Source of the DNA: Sesamum alatum
Lineage: Eukaryota > Streptophyta > Magnoliopsida > Lamiales > Pedaliaceae
NCBI GenBank assembly: GCA_034509735.1
Contig: JACGWO010000007.1
Coordinates: 2,604,001 to 2,668,000, forward strand
Length of the DNA: 64,000 nucleotides
Reading direction: 5' to 3'
Positions 35,770-47,564 of this stretch are shown one piece after another. Both the position numbers and the translations under genes were made by a program. How positions within the stretch are numbered: the first letter of the stretch is position 1; each line of letters opens with the position of its first letter. The notes beneath the pieces are model-generated. The model made no database searches and was not told the origin of the DNA. It saw only the letters and a program-made list of their open reading frames with translations.

Positions 35770-36974
35770 CTAAGGTTTGGTGGCTTTCTGTCCCTCTACG
35801 TTGGCCTGCCTAGCGGCTGCTTGGTCCATTCTTTGAGACCCGCTTTCTCTCGACGGTGCAGCCTTTAGAGGTGGTGGGAGCAATTCCTCTTCTGGTAGGG
35901 AAGGCCTGCTCTCCACTTCCTCTTCGAGGCAATCACCTTTGATAAGTGTGCAGTTTGCCATATTTTGATGATTATAATGCCGTATTTTAAGTACTAATTA
36001 CTCCTAATCATGTGGATTTATTGCATTTTCAGCAAAATATATCTTATGAGGAGTAAAGATAGTAAATTGAAGCTAAAAATGGCATTTAAAGGCATTTAAG
36101 GGAACAAGTGGAAAAAAGTGACAGATTCGAAGATTTTACTAAGCGTGTCCCAACATTGCAGCTAAACTAGGAGAAAAAGGAAAGCTGCGGATCTTATTGA
36201 GGAAGATGGGATGATTGCTGAAGATTTGTTAGTAAAAATCCGAATTAAACCTCCTTTGATTGCTAGGAATTAATTTGTTAACACTTTTATAAGCAATCAT
36301 GTATCTATCATTTTTTGTCTAGATTCGTGAGGTCCTAATAGTATAAATAGGAGACACCTCACACCTCAAAAACCATATCTTGTTTGCATTGAATTCTATA
36401 TTTTATCTTACTATTCTACTTCTTCTATCTCTCTTTATTTTTAATATGTTGCTGAATTGCTAATAGAATTCCACTTCTTAGTGTGTTCTTCCATTATCAT
36501 GTTAGGCTAATTTCTTCATTTTCTGGTTAAAATACGGTGATTGCTTGATTCTTAAAACGTTGTGAGATCTAATAGTGCTTAATTCTTTTATTAAAATTAG
36601 TATTCAACCTTCCTTTGGTTTGTCACCCTCTGCCCGCTACTCTCGGGGACCAAGCTTGCTTCAAGGCCTCTGCGAGGACAACGAGGGGGTGCTGGTGGTG
36701 TGCGGGCTCTGCAATGTACCGAGGAATTGCTCTTGACACGGCTTGTGATAAGGCATCTTCAATCATTTGCTGAAAGGCCTCAGGCGTGAGTTGGAGCATA
36801 GGGGAGGATGAGCTTGCTCCCGCCCTCCGTGCTCCTATTGTACTCGGTTGTGTGGTTGTTGGATTTCTTCTGTGGTGCGTGCTGAGAGATCCCCTTAAGC
36901 TCGCCTAAGCCCCCATTCCCGTTCCCCGCTCTTGACCTAGTGTTCATCCTAGAATATCGCACTATGTTTCCCAC
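35770..36974 (-). pseudogene. gag remnant, split by an insertion
   Basis: Starts at 36974 with a frame containing MNTRSRAGNGN and continues as EAFQQMIEDALSQAVSRAIP, a usual look for plant gypsy gag, down to about 36612. After the inserted sequence (35961-36612) a second frame, 35961-35770, continues with an acidic, proline-rich stretch. No zinc knuckle was seen. Non-functional. Confidence 0.5.
35955..36612 (+). mobile_element. Insertion in gag, probably a solo LTR
   Basis: About 650 bases of AT-rich DNA unrelated to gag, with GTTTG on both sides (about 35952-35956 and 36618-36622), possibly a 5-bp target duplication. A TATA-like TATAAATAGG at 36342-36351 on the plus strand fits an LTR promoter. 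The precise TG...CA ends could not be fixed. Confidence 0.4.
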
Positions 36975-36988
36975 AGACGACGCCGAAT

Positions 36989-37319
36989 TGATATCGCTAA
37001 AAAGTGAGATCGGACTATTTTTATATCGAATGGGCGCGATTCAACACGTTTATATTAGAGTTTTTACAAGTAAGAATTCACCTCCCCTAAATGAGAAATG
37101 AGAGGGGTATTTATAATAGTGGGAAATGTGTTGTTTAAGAGAGGTAGGAGTAAAGTACTACTTTGTCCCTTACCTATCCAGGTTAAATGATTGAGATTTG
37201 TTTCATGAGGCTATTGGGGTAATTTGACGTATTATACTGATTTGGCAAGTTTTGACTTTGGGCTTTCCTTATGAAGTCATTCTTCTTGCCTTCTTTGGAA
37301 TGATATATTTCCTCCATCA
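36989..37319 (-). repeat. 5' LTR of the Tat-type element
   Basis: Partner of 30057-30386; starts TGATATCGCTAAAAAG and ends TTTCCTCCATCA in plus orientation. In element orientation this is the promoter-bearing LTR. Confidence 0.88.
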
Positions 37320-38195
37320 ATAACAACCAAAATTAAAATTATTTGAAAATAAATGTGATCCGGGTCGAGGTCCTCAATGACCTTGTGATGACTAGACGAT
37401 GATAACCTAGTGATGATCTGGTGACTTATTGGAGCTGAGTATAGATCCAATTGATTACCTCGATTCAGATTGATAAGGTTGGCTTACACAAAAAATATCA
37501 GACTTGTTAGAGGTGACCTTCAATTAAAATCTTTTAATGCTTGAATTAATAACGAGCTCGAGGCTATAGGAATCATAAATTGCAATCTAATAATAATAAA
37601 ATGGATATATCGTGAAATGGCTCTGTCATGTGTACTCAGACAGACATCTCAAAAGAAAATCATAATCATGTTGGATACTTGAATGGAATATGTAGTAAGA
37701 CTAAAAATTCCTTAAAACACGTTTCTCGATATTTCAAAAATGTATTTAAACTAGAAAGTATTGTGTCTAACCTTCCTATGTCCATGTTCTTGCAAGACAA
37801 GTTAATTATTGCATTAATAATGAATAGGTTAGATTTTTTATTTTTTGTTTTTTTGTTTTGTTTTTACCACATGTGTAGTTATCTCACATTAGAAATGAAA
37901 CTAATCTTGTTTAGGACAAAAACGAAGAAGTTAAACTCTTCCTAACAACCGTGACTCTAAAGTTTCAAATCTTTACTTATTGACAAGAAGAATTCCTCTT
38001 AAAGTCCATCCCATTCACTATTGGATCAATAACTTATTGGTAGTTACATTTAGGCTTGTCGATGGGTTGTAAAACCCTATTTGGCTTATAACTAATAAAT
38101 ACCCATATAGTTCTTTATAGACACTATTCATTAAATACTCATTGGGTCTTACTTATATTATACTCAAAACGACTGAATTCAGATCTAAATAATAA
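37320..38195. other. Intergenic DNA
   Basis: No gene seen. The 105-residue frame at 37628-37945 has no family signature and AT-rich coding composition. Confidence 0.35.
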
Positions 38196-38952
38196 CTGTT
38201 GATACCCTCTTAAATATTTTTTTCAAGGCCAATACTAAGAAGGTGGGCCCCCAGGAACAACCCAACAAACCTGACCCTGCTGGTCCATGAGCAAGGTATA
38301 AAGTTTATAGCCAATATATTTTTACTAATCTGGTAGGCGAAAAAACAAGTCCAATCCAGCAGGATGACTCAGCATACAACAAGTATAACACGTCACATGC
38401 ATTTTTGACATCATAAGACACATCAAATCAAAAAATCTCCAACAAACTCCTCCTGGATGATGGCAACCAACCTGGTCGCAGCAGGTAAAGAACCCATTGA
38501 AATCGAGCTGACTGACAAGACTTCTTCAAACAGTCATAACTTCTTAAAGATAAGTCCAAATCGCAATCCACTTTATTTGTTAGTTAGCTAACTCACGTGA
38601 CTTTCTAACAGTGTATCACAAGCTGCAACCACATCTGAGACTCACTCTCCATCAACCTATAAATGGAGATAATTGTGCAGTCATAATGGTAACAAGTATC
38701 CCACACTCTCATACACTCTTTTTTCTCTCTCGGTTTTCAGCTATCCTTTTTAGCATGCCTTTGCACTCCACACATATTTTTTTCACTTTTTCATCATATT
38801 ATATCACTTCAATTCCATTATTACACCATTATTCTTACTGTATTTCAAGTTTTTTCAATTATTTATCTCTTAAATTAGTTGATCGTAGAATTTTACTTAA
38901 AATTAAATCGATCTTTATGGTGCTACAAAATTTCGATTCATTACAACTATCA
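38172..38952 (+). mobile_element. Possible solo LTR or LTR fragment
   Basis: Of moderate GC content, with a TATA-like CCTATAAATGGAG at about 38657-38669 followed by pyrimidine-rich sequence, as in plant LTR promoters. It starts near TGTTGATACCC and ends near CTATCA, but I find no matching target duplication or second copy. The 114-residue frame here is not convincing as a gene. Confidence 0.3.
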
Positions 38953-39253
38953 TAATGATATTGAACATGAGTTTTGACCACCTATATTCAGGTCTAGAGT
39001 TACATGCGAATAGAAGTAGCTTAGAGAAGAAAGACAAAAGGAATCAAAGGCATCTAGTTTTAAAAATGAATAATGGACATTGTACTAAAGATGAAATCAC
39101 TACTTTCCCGGTCTTAGCTTTGGATGTTTGCACATTTACGGGACTGCATCAATTCTATGTGCCGGTCAAAACCAGTTCCCGTCGCAGTTTCACTAAACCA
39201 CCTTACCATTATAATCAAACTTGCTTTTGATACTCCACTTCCTTGTATTCTTC

Positions 39254-39433
39254 GGAAAATTCTAGCTCGGGCCTGATTCGGTCAAACCTAAACCAATCAT
39301 ATGATAAGTGTAATACACTTGTCGTGTGATTAGTATATAGTGTAGGAAAAGTAACCAATCATATAACAAGTGTATCACACTTGCTCTGTGATTAGTTTGG
39401 TTCGACCAAACCTGGTCCGGATAAGAATTTTCC
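39254..39433. mobile_element. GGAAAATT miniature element, intact copy
   Basis: Starts GGAAAATTCTAG and ends AGAATTTTCC. The flanks GTATTCTTC (39245-39253) and GTTTTCTTC (39434-39442) agree at 8 of 9 positions. Inside, 'aagtgtaatacacttgtcg' and 'aagtgtatcacacttgctc' form two smaller palindromes around 'gtaggaaaagtaaccaatca'. At 180 bp it defines the family that also lies in CYP707A. Confidence 0.8.
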
Positions 39434-39986
39434 GTTTTCTTCCTATATTTTGATACGTCTCGTCTCATCTCATTTCATATAATTAGTAGCTTTGATACGT
39501 TGTTTCTGCATGTATATAATAAATATTTTTTTATATTTTATAATATATTATTTATAAATAAGAGCAAAATATAAATCAAAACATCACCTTAAAAACAGGA
39601 AAGAAAGGAACAAAACTAATTTATCAATTAATGTAAAATTTGAAAGTTAGATATGTTAGTTATCTTAACGGTTGAAGGACATTTTTGGCTTTATAAAAAA
39701 TGATATAGGGGTGTCATTAATCGCCGTTTGTGAGTGTAGAAGGCGTTTCTTTTTTATATTTATATAGGTTATATAGGATATGGAAATTAATTGATTGAGG
39801 TAAGAAGAAATTATAGATATAATGTTTTAATTAATTTATGTTGGGCGAGAAATAAATCTTTTCAGCTTAATACTTTATTTTTATATTATATTTTATTTTA
39901 TTTCAACCCATCGTCTCTCAAATATATCGTAATAGTCTTTTATTTTTTAAGTATGTCTCACTGTGTTCCTTGACAATTAAGTTACA
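39434..39986. other. AT-rich intergenic DNA
   Basis: No gene or defined repeat recognised. Confidence 0.4.
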
Positions 39987-40496
39987 GGGATAATCATAGT
40001 GTCATTGTTCTGAGGTTCGGTGTAATTACATGTGAACCTTCTGTAGTTTGAGAAATTACACCTAGTATCGTTGACGTTTGTTTCAATTTAACAAATAGGC
40101 CCCCCAATTAGTTAAATTCACTGAATTTCCTAATATTAGGGGAGAAAATAAATGAAAATTCATAGGTACCATAGATTGACTTAATACTGACTTATTGCAG
40201 GTCAAATAATTTTTTTCCTGACTAAACTATCCTTATACATATTCACATGCTATGTATGTGATGAGGTATATCTTCACCCTTATAAGAGTAGTTTGATCAG
40301 ATAAGATTGTATGACCTGTAGTAAGTCAGTAATAAGTCAATTCGGGATACATATAAATCTTCATTCAATTATTTTTTTTAATATCAACAAATTCGATGAA
40401 TTTTGCATAAAGGGATCTATTTCTTATGTAATTTCTTAAACGATATAGAGCTTACGTGTATTACACTAAATATCAGGAGAGAACGCTATAATTATC
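39987..40496. mobile_element. GGATAAYTAC miniature element, copy 2
   Basis: Begins GGGATAATCATAGTGTC and ends CTATAATTATC. Shares 'tagttaaattcactgaattt', 'gacttattgcaggtcaaata' and 'aaactatccttatacatatt' with the other copies. Non-coding. Confidence 0.65.
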
Positions 40497-42242
40497 GCTA
40501 AATTATTATGCAATTCGGTAAAGAGGACGTTGTTTCACTAAAGAAGGATAAAATTGATGAAGTTCATGCACTTTAATAGTTTGTTAAGTAATTAGAAAAA
40601 TCTTTTTTTGATACTGTTCATTGTTATATCAATACATACACACTCAAAACAAAATATAAAATACTAAATTCATTTTACCACTAAGTACTAAAATAAAGAA
40701 AGTACTAAGTATATGGAAAAAAAATTCACGGATCTCAATTATATATATTGGTTTCTGTTTCAGACATCAGATTTTTATTTTTAAAATTTTATTATTAAAC
40801 TTAACTATCATACTTTTATAATTTTATTTTTCAATATTTATCATAAACTTATTCTTAGAAAGTGTTTGCAAGAGTTTTATAAAAACGCTTTTCAACTTAT
40901 GATTTCAAAAAAAATAGTATTGAGATGTTTGAGATAACATCTTCTATTTTTGGAACTGGTAAAAAAGATATTTTTGTGCCGAAAGCTAGAAGTACCTTGG
41001 TTTTCTTTCCGGTGCTTCTAGCTTCTTTAGTTTTCTTATAAACAAATTCAATTTTGTTTTGAATTATTTTATCCTCATTATAATAATTTTAATTCAAATA
41101 TATTTTTTTAATTTATTCTTTAATTTACACATCTAAAGTTGATACGGGAGATTCAAATAATTTGAATAATTTAACAATAATAAAACTTTCCTTTTCCCAT
41201 ACTTAATCTTTTAAATTTTTTATATTTTATTGCTACATTTTCTATTGTTATTCCTGTATTATAAAAATATATAAATTAAGTTGCTACAATTAAATCATGA
41301 AAAAAGATATCTTTTGCAATCATGCATGCAAGTTTACTTATTAAGTATCAACGTGAACAATTACATTAATGGAGCATTATTTAATTAAAAATATTAAGTT
41401 TTTCTATTAGTATTCAATAATTTAATAATATAAACAACAAATATTTTAAAACTTAACTATGAAATATATTAATTGAAATAAAATTTATTATTTTTAGAAA
41501 GAACAATTATATTGACAATTGAAAACTGCAAATATTAAGCAAAAATAAAGTTCTTGGACAAAATTGTCTTTCGTCAATTAAGCTTGTTTTAGAAGTATTT
41601 TCTTTCCCAAACAATACGTATATACTAGTTTATATTTGATCTATTTTTCAATTTTTCTACAAACACTACTCACTTTTAATTCTACTACAACTTTCATATT
41701 TCTCCAAAAAATGACTTCTATAGAAGTTTTTATGAGCCCTCCCTTAGGAACATAACATTCAGATCTAAGTCCACATTTATTTGTGACTTTCTTTGAGTGA
41801 ATCGGTTATAATTTTATTATGAATTTTAATTATCAATAAATAATATGTCAATTATCAATATTAAATATCTATAATTAACCAACAACTACATATAAAACAA
41901 ATCACCAATATATTGATGAAACTCAAATAGCTAACTTCACGTATAATCGCAAAATCTCAATTTTACCAACTAAATTAGGCCTCGTTGATCACATTCAACA
42001 GTGACTTATTAATCATTTGATCTAGATGAGAAAGAATGGAACATCCATGCACCATAAATAAAATAAGTAAATAAAAAACCTTGAAAAAAAAGACAAATAA
42101 AAAATAAAAATATAAAATTCTCATACCCCACAAATCAATAATAGGATTATTTTTACCTAATTTGTACAAATGTGTGGAGAGGAAGCCACCCCAATATATA
42201 TCATCTTTTTTGTTATCAAATCCAAAGCACAATTATTATTAA
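40497..42242. other. Gene-free AT-rich DNA
   Basis: No gene seen. 40860-41050 and 41570-41720 share 'cttctagctt' and 'agaagtatttt' type motifs, possibly ends of a worn DNA element; I could not define it. The frame at 41975-42232 on the minus strand has no family features. Confidence 0.35.
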
Positions 42243-43230
42243 GGAATAACTACACCGTAATTCCCTAAAATTTAGAGTAATTATACGTAAACCCCTTATA
42301 GTTTAAAAAATTACATTTAGTATGTTTAATATTTGTTTTCGTTTAATAAATAGATTCCACATTAGTCAAAATTCACTGAATTTGTTGATATTAACAAAAA
42401 TTAAAAAATGAATGAAAATGCATATTCCCCCCCTCCCCATTGACTTATTACAGGTCAAATAATTCTTTTCATGATCAAACTATCCTTATATATTTTCACA
42501 CGTTAATGCATGTAAATAGGTGTATCTTCAGCCTTATAAATATAGTTTAGTCAGAAAAAGATTTGTTTGACATGCAATAAGTTAGTAATAAGCCAATTAA
42601 GGGTAAATATGAATTTTCATTCATTTTTTTTATAATATCAGCAAATTCGATAAATTTTTGACTACACGGGAAATCTACTTGTTCGATCGAAACAAATATC
42701 AAGGGTACTAGCTGTAATCTTTCAAATTACTGGAGGTCAACGTGTATCAATACTATTATAAAGGGAAGAGGGTTTATAGACTCAAAGTGGTAGTTTTGAT
42801 ACCACTACACCAAATTATTATAATACCAAAAATGCCCTTCAACTTCCCCACTCATATTGAATTAACTACTCAATCAAATTTTTTTTTTAAAAAAAAATTA
42901 ATTACATGCAATTAATGTACTCAAAAAAATTAAATTTACTCTCATTTTGTTTAATCTTATTGTTGATTGAAATAAAAATAACAGATATTGGGAAAACTTT
43001 CAATTTCTAATTTAATTTGAGTAAAATATTTATTGATAATTAATGCATTAGAAAAAAAGTTATCGGATAGCTTTTATATGTGAGATTGTAAAACAATAAA
43101 AAGTTTTAATATACAAGAATAAATTATGAGCTTTAATAAAATAAAAATATTATTTAATAATATGCACGTAGGTACTGCATGTCACGGTGTCTAATTATAT
43201 TAAAGCTCGGGGAGAGCGGTGTACTTATCC
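42243..43230. mobile_element. GGATAAYTAC miniature element, copy 3, split by a Helitron
   Basis: The left part runs 42243-42746 and stops inside the family's right arm at ...AACGTGTA. The right part resumes at 43195 with TTATATTAAAGCTCGGGGAG and ends ACTTATCC at 43230. Together they rebuild the element seen at 39987 and 52968. The intervening 448 bases are the Helitron. Confidence 0.75.
42747..43194 (+). mobile_element. Small Helitron with exact borders
   Basis: Begins TCAATACTATTATAAAGG and ends GTCACGGTGTCTAA; it sits between A and T of the interrupted miniature element, as Helitrons do, with no target duplication. Its sequence matches the minus-strand element at 28043-28565. At 448 bp it has no coding capacity. 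Confidence 0.8.
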
Positions 43231-43997
43231 GTAATATTAAATATATATTGTTAGTATGATTGAGTTTTATTAGGCGAATTTGAGAGATACGTTTGACCTT
43301 ATCTCAAAATAAGAATACATGATATTGGATATTTTGTTAATAAAATTAGATTATTACACTATTTAATATGTCAAATTTAAATAATGATTAAGTCGTTAAG
43401 AAGAAAAAATTAAAGTATGTATTCGAAGAAAATAAACAAAATATTACGGTGAAAATTATTATGATTTCATCCTTAATTAAAATTAAATGAATATGTATCA
43501 ACTTATTCTTATTCAGATTAGGTCGACTCAGAATTCTGACAAGCTCGTAGGTTACAAGACTTTTAACTATAATCTCAACAACTTTGTTTTTTTTTTATAT
43601 ATAGTACGTAATTCATTATATTTTAATATAGTCAAATTGAAAAATTAATTTAATACATCAATAATTAAATGAACGAATACGTTCAAATTAAAAATAAAAA
43701 AGACAAACTACTACAAAAGTAGACATGTAATCACATTTATGGAGCTCAAACTCATAATTTTTAATTTTAAAATGTTAATCTTATCAGTCAAACAAGGTCC
43801 ATTAGCTAACCTCAACGATTTAAACATCGAAGAAGCATTGTTGGGACGACAGAACCCAACCACCCCCTAATTGTATTTCGTTGACACAAAATTTTAAATT
43901 ATAAATCAAGTCGAATACAATTTAAACAACATAAAAACTTAAAAGATCATGAAATTAACGTTAAAGAAAATCAAAGAAGGTGGCAATATTGAAAAGG
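43231..43997. other. AT-rich intergenic DNA
   Basis: No gene or defined repeat recognised. Confidence 0.4.
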
Positions 43998-44211
43998 GTT
44001 AATTTACACCTCCTAACATATGGTCTATTTATATAAATCATTAATATTTTTTGTATAATTACATAAATTACTCGTAACAGCCAAGAAGCATGTGTAGTTT
44101 GTGCAATGATATTGACGTTTTCAATATATATATATATATTATTTTTAAAAAAAATAAAAATAATTTATAAAAATAATATTGACGTTTTTTATGAGTGGCT
44201 AAACGTAATTA
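43998..44211. mobile_element. Short inverted-repeat miniature element, third copy
   Basis: Contains 'ttacacctcctaacatatgg', 'tttatataaatcatta' and 'gatattgacgtttt' in the order seen at 14155-14429. Ends not well defined. Confidence 0.4.
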
Positions 44212-44384
44212 TCAGTGTTTGAAAACTTAGCTGATGATATGATGATTGAAAACTGTGTAACATGTGTTGAAACCAATCACTTTCATTCCAAGTCAGTTTT
44301 CGACTTTACAGATAAGGTTAATATTGTAGCTGTTATGTTACCCACGCAGCAAAAAGAAGAACTGAGTTTTCAATATATTATTAA

Positions 44385-44643
44385 TGATTACAATTTAAAA
44401 ATCATGGTAAATTAATATAATTAATCACGATCAAATAAAATCAAAATAAAAACTTAAACTTTTAGCACTATTAATCAATACTCGTCATGATTTTTAACCT
44501 TCGCCAAATGTATTTGACATGGCCAAAATTATATTTGCAGAAATAAGGGCTAATGATCGTCACGAAGTCGTGATTAATTTATATTTACTATGATTTGGTT
44601 AATAATGAATCGGAGCAAAAAATTATTACTATTTTTTTAGTGT
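44385..44643. mobile_element. Decayed CACTA-type miniature element
   Basis: Interior motifs such as 'atcatggtaaatta', 'catgatttttaacc' and 'gacatggccaa' match the elements at 3570 and 12599. The right end is TTTTTTTAGTG; the left end is unclear. Confidence 0.35.
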
Positions 44644-44663
44644 GTAGATCACTACTGTTCCAT

Positions 44664-44843
44664 GGAAAATTTTTATTCGTATCAGGTTTGATCGAACCAA
44701 ACCAATTACAAAGCAAGTGTGGTACACTTGTTATGTGATTGGTCATTTTTCCTGAACTGTAGACCAATCACACGACAAGTGTATTGTATTTGTTATATAA
44801 TTGATTCAAATTTGACCAACGAAGTCCGGATTAAAATTTTCCC
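44664..44843. mobile_element. GGAAAATT miniature element, further copy
   Basis: Starts GGAAAATTTTTATTCG and ends TCCGGATTAAAATTTTCCC, with the usual central 'gtgattggtcatttttcctg'. No clear target duplication. This copy aligns well with the CYP707A intron 2 and 3' end fragments. Confidence 0.7.
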
Positions 44844-45239
44844 CTCTCTCTCCTTAATTTTACCTCAAAATTTGATCTTTTTTCTCTTTCTGATTAAACA
44901 GTCCCACATACACAAACACTGCCTCAAAGTTGACGAAAATTTGTCCCTTTTCTTAATTACAGTTATTAATTACCTGATTAGGTGGTATTGTCCTAAATCT
45001 GTGTATAAAAATATGGAGTTGACTGTAGAATCCCATGCAAACTGCACACACGTGCTTCGGCTTACCTATGATTTCAAAGTACGTGTGCATGTCTAATACG
45101 TACATACTAAAATTAATTATTCTTAAATATTATTTAATTTTGTCTGGTCAAACTTTAATCACTCTTATTTTTTCTTCTAAATTTGTTGAATTGAAATTTC
45201 TATGCTCTAATCTAAGCACGTTGACCTTGATTCAAGAAA

Positions 45240-45684
45240 AGGTGAATTAGAGTGACTTGTAATAAAATTTGATATAATTATGGATATTTTTTTATTTTTA
45301 TAAAAATTATCAATACCATTTTAAGTTTGTAACCGTCTAACAAATAATTTATTTCCACCAATTTTTATGAGTGAACTGACCAAAATGCGTTTATGCAAAC
45401 TGAATTATTTTTTATTAATTTTTAAAATTTTTTGAATTTTTTTGAACTAAAATGCGCAAGGAGAGGTTTCTTACACTTTTTCACACAAATGAGCAATTAT
45501 GTAATTTGCGCGGTTGATTTTCTACAATTTAAAAAAAAAAGAATTAAGGACAAAATGGACAATTTCATGCCTTTGGTTAAAGAGTACAAATCTAGGGGGG
45601 GGGGGGGGTATTTGTAGTTTTTAAAAAAATTAAGAAGTATTCGTAATTATGCCAAACCTCATGGGAGGACGTTGTAATTCACCC
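45240..45684. mobile_element. GGGTAAATTACA miniature element, copy 4
   Basis: The left end is worn (AGGTGAATTAG); the right end reads GTTGTAATTCACCC. A perfect 9-bp duplication, TTCAAGAAA, lies at 45231-45239 and 45685-45693. A poly-G run of 13 occurs near 45596. Confidence 0.75.
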
Positions 45685-45693
45685 TTCAAGAAA

Positions 45694-46000
45694 TGATTTG
45701 ACATATATTATTAATTTTCTGACATGCATTAGCGTGTGAAAATTTATAACGATTAAAAAAAGATTTGTTTAACATACAATAAGTTAGTAATAAATCAATC
45801 GATGAATAAATATAGATTTTCATTCAAATTTTTTACTAGTATCAGTAAATTTGGTGAATTTTGACAAACAAAAAAATTTATTTGTTAAATGAAAGTAAAC
45901 ATAAGGGGTACTAAACATAATTTTGCAAACCACAATGAATTTATAACGTGTAATTACATCAAACCTCAGTAGAGAATAGTGTAGTTATCTTGTACTTGAG
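45694..46000. mobile_element. Right half of a GGATAAYTAC miniature element
   Basis: Only the family's right half is present: 'gacatgcattagcgtgtgaa', 'aagttagtaataaatcaat', 'tcagtaaatttggtgaattt', ending 'tcaaacctcagtagagaata' then 'gtagttatc'. The left half is missing. Confidence 0.55.
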
Positions 46001-46390
46001 AATTGAAAATATAAATCTTGTAGTTTGTTGTACTTGGGACACTTTATTATTTTGTAAAGTTCAAATAATTATTATAATTATAATTATCATTATCATAATT
46101 ATTATTAGTTACGTGAGAGGAGGGGTTGATGGAAAAGGGCAACAAGAGAAATAAAAATGAAGATATGTCAAAATCATCAACTAATGGAAGACAGTTGGCT
46201 TCATTAATTAATTTGTGCTTTTACAAGTATTAATTAATACTACTTAATTAAGTCATTAAGTCAATTAATCAAGCCTTCTTTATTTATTTATTATTATTAT
46301 TTTCTATCTTTAATGTTTTCTAGTCTTAGGTTTTGCTTACATTCATGCTTAGACTTTCATGGTTGAGATCTAGCCAAATAGTAGAAAATA

Positions 46391-46815
46391 GCATAAATTA
46401 CAACGACCTTCTCTAAAGTTTGGCATATTTATAAATACCCCATCGTTGTTTAAAAAATTATAAATATCCTCATGATGTTTGTAACTTTTAATCAAAGGCC
46501 TGAAATTGACCGTTTTGTCTTTGAATTTTTTATTAAATTGTAGAAAAATCAATCGAGTCAAAATTGCATTATTGCTCCTCTATATAAAAAAAACTTACAT
46601 CTACCTGCACATTTATAGTCCAAAAACTTTTAAGAATTAAATAAAAAATAATAGTTCAGTGCATAATTGCATTTTGGTTAATCCACCCATAAAACTGGAC
46701 GAAAATGGGTTATTTGTTAAACCGTACAAACCTCAGGGAATATTTATAATTTTTCAAACAATGAGAAGTATTTATAATTACGTCAAACCTCAGAGGATGT
46801 AACTATAATTTACTC
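46391..46815. mobile_element. GGGTAAATTACA miniature element, copy 5
   Basis: Reads AGCATAAATTACAACG at the left and CTATAATTTACTC at the right. The flanks TAGAAAATA and TAGAAAATT match at 8 of 9 bases. It shares the family's internal 'aatcaaaggcctgaaattga' and 'gcattattgctcctcta'. Confidence 0.7.
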
Positions 46816-47564
46816 TAGAAAATTACTTGAATTTCTTTGTATTTTGCTCCATTTTTCTGCATCTAATTATTATAAAGTCAGGTTACGTTTACTTTGAATG
46901 ATTGGGCTATTTTGACAGTCCAATACGACCCAATCTCGCGTTTACTTCAAATGTTGGAGGCTCGGGTTTTTTTTATTATTTTCGTCCAATAAATAAATCT
47001 AAGCAGATGGGTTTATTAATTGGCCTCTGGCAGCCCGTCTGAACAAAATGGTGAAATTATAATAAATTCACATAAAATATAAAAAATACGTATAAACCTG
47101 TACTTATTTATTGTAAAGAGATGTTTTTGTACACTAGCACAAAAATGCTCAGTGGGTGTCTCCCTCGAGGTTTGTGTTCAGGGGACCAAACGTCAAAGGA
47201 GGGTACTGTAATTTTTTTTTTCAAAAAAAAAATGAACAAGACCGATCCCCCAACTCTCCTCCTGAACTCGAACTCGTGATCTATCTTCAGATTAACAAGT
47301 TGTCACTATTAGGCTGCTTGATCGTTCCCGAAGCAACTGTAATTATCCCTTAATAATACATATGTTAAGACCAAGAAAGCTTTGATCTAATAGCGAAATT
47401 TGAGGTCCAAAATCTTTAACCTCCTCCTGAAACTAATACATAAAAACCATACATAGCTTCACATATAAAAGCTTCAAAAATCTATCCTATCTCTCTTACC
47501 AGTACATTTTAGATGTCTGTTTTGGAGATTAGCAGAAGACTATATATACAGAAGAAACTAATAA
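46816..47564. other. Spacer downstream of the F-box gene
   Basis: No gene seen. Near 47262-47345 the minus strand has GAGTTCGAGTTC, a B-box-like motif, but no matching A box. Confidence 0.35.

Larger units (their letters stand above)
30057..37319 (-). mobile_element. Degraded Ty3/gypsy LTR retrotransposon, Tat type, with nested insertions
   Basis: Two direct repeats of about 330 bp bound it, each with TG...CA ends, and flanks ATAAT and ATAAC (4 of 5 matching). Read on the minus strand, the inner side of the 37 kb LTR shows 'ttcggcgtcgtctgtggga', like the sequence next to the primer site of many plant gypsy elements, and a G-rich tract (TTAGGGGGTTAT) precedes the 30 kb LTR, which fixes the orientation. 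Coding remnants in order are gag (36974-35770), a zinc-binding and early integrase segment (about 35560-35040) and integrase C-terminus (33250-32790). Protease, reverse transcriptase and RNase H were not found. The LTRs differ at many positions, so the insertion is old. Confidence 0.85.

Noticed and set aside
38611..38955. 114-residue frame as a possible gene
   Set aside because: Ser/Phe/His-rich, follows an LTR-like promoter and has no homology I recognise.
41975..42232. 85-residue minus-strand frame
   Set aside because: No family signature; low-complexity Phe/Tyr-rich middle from AT-rich DNA.
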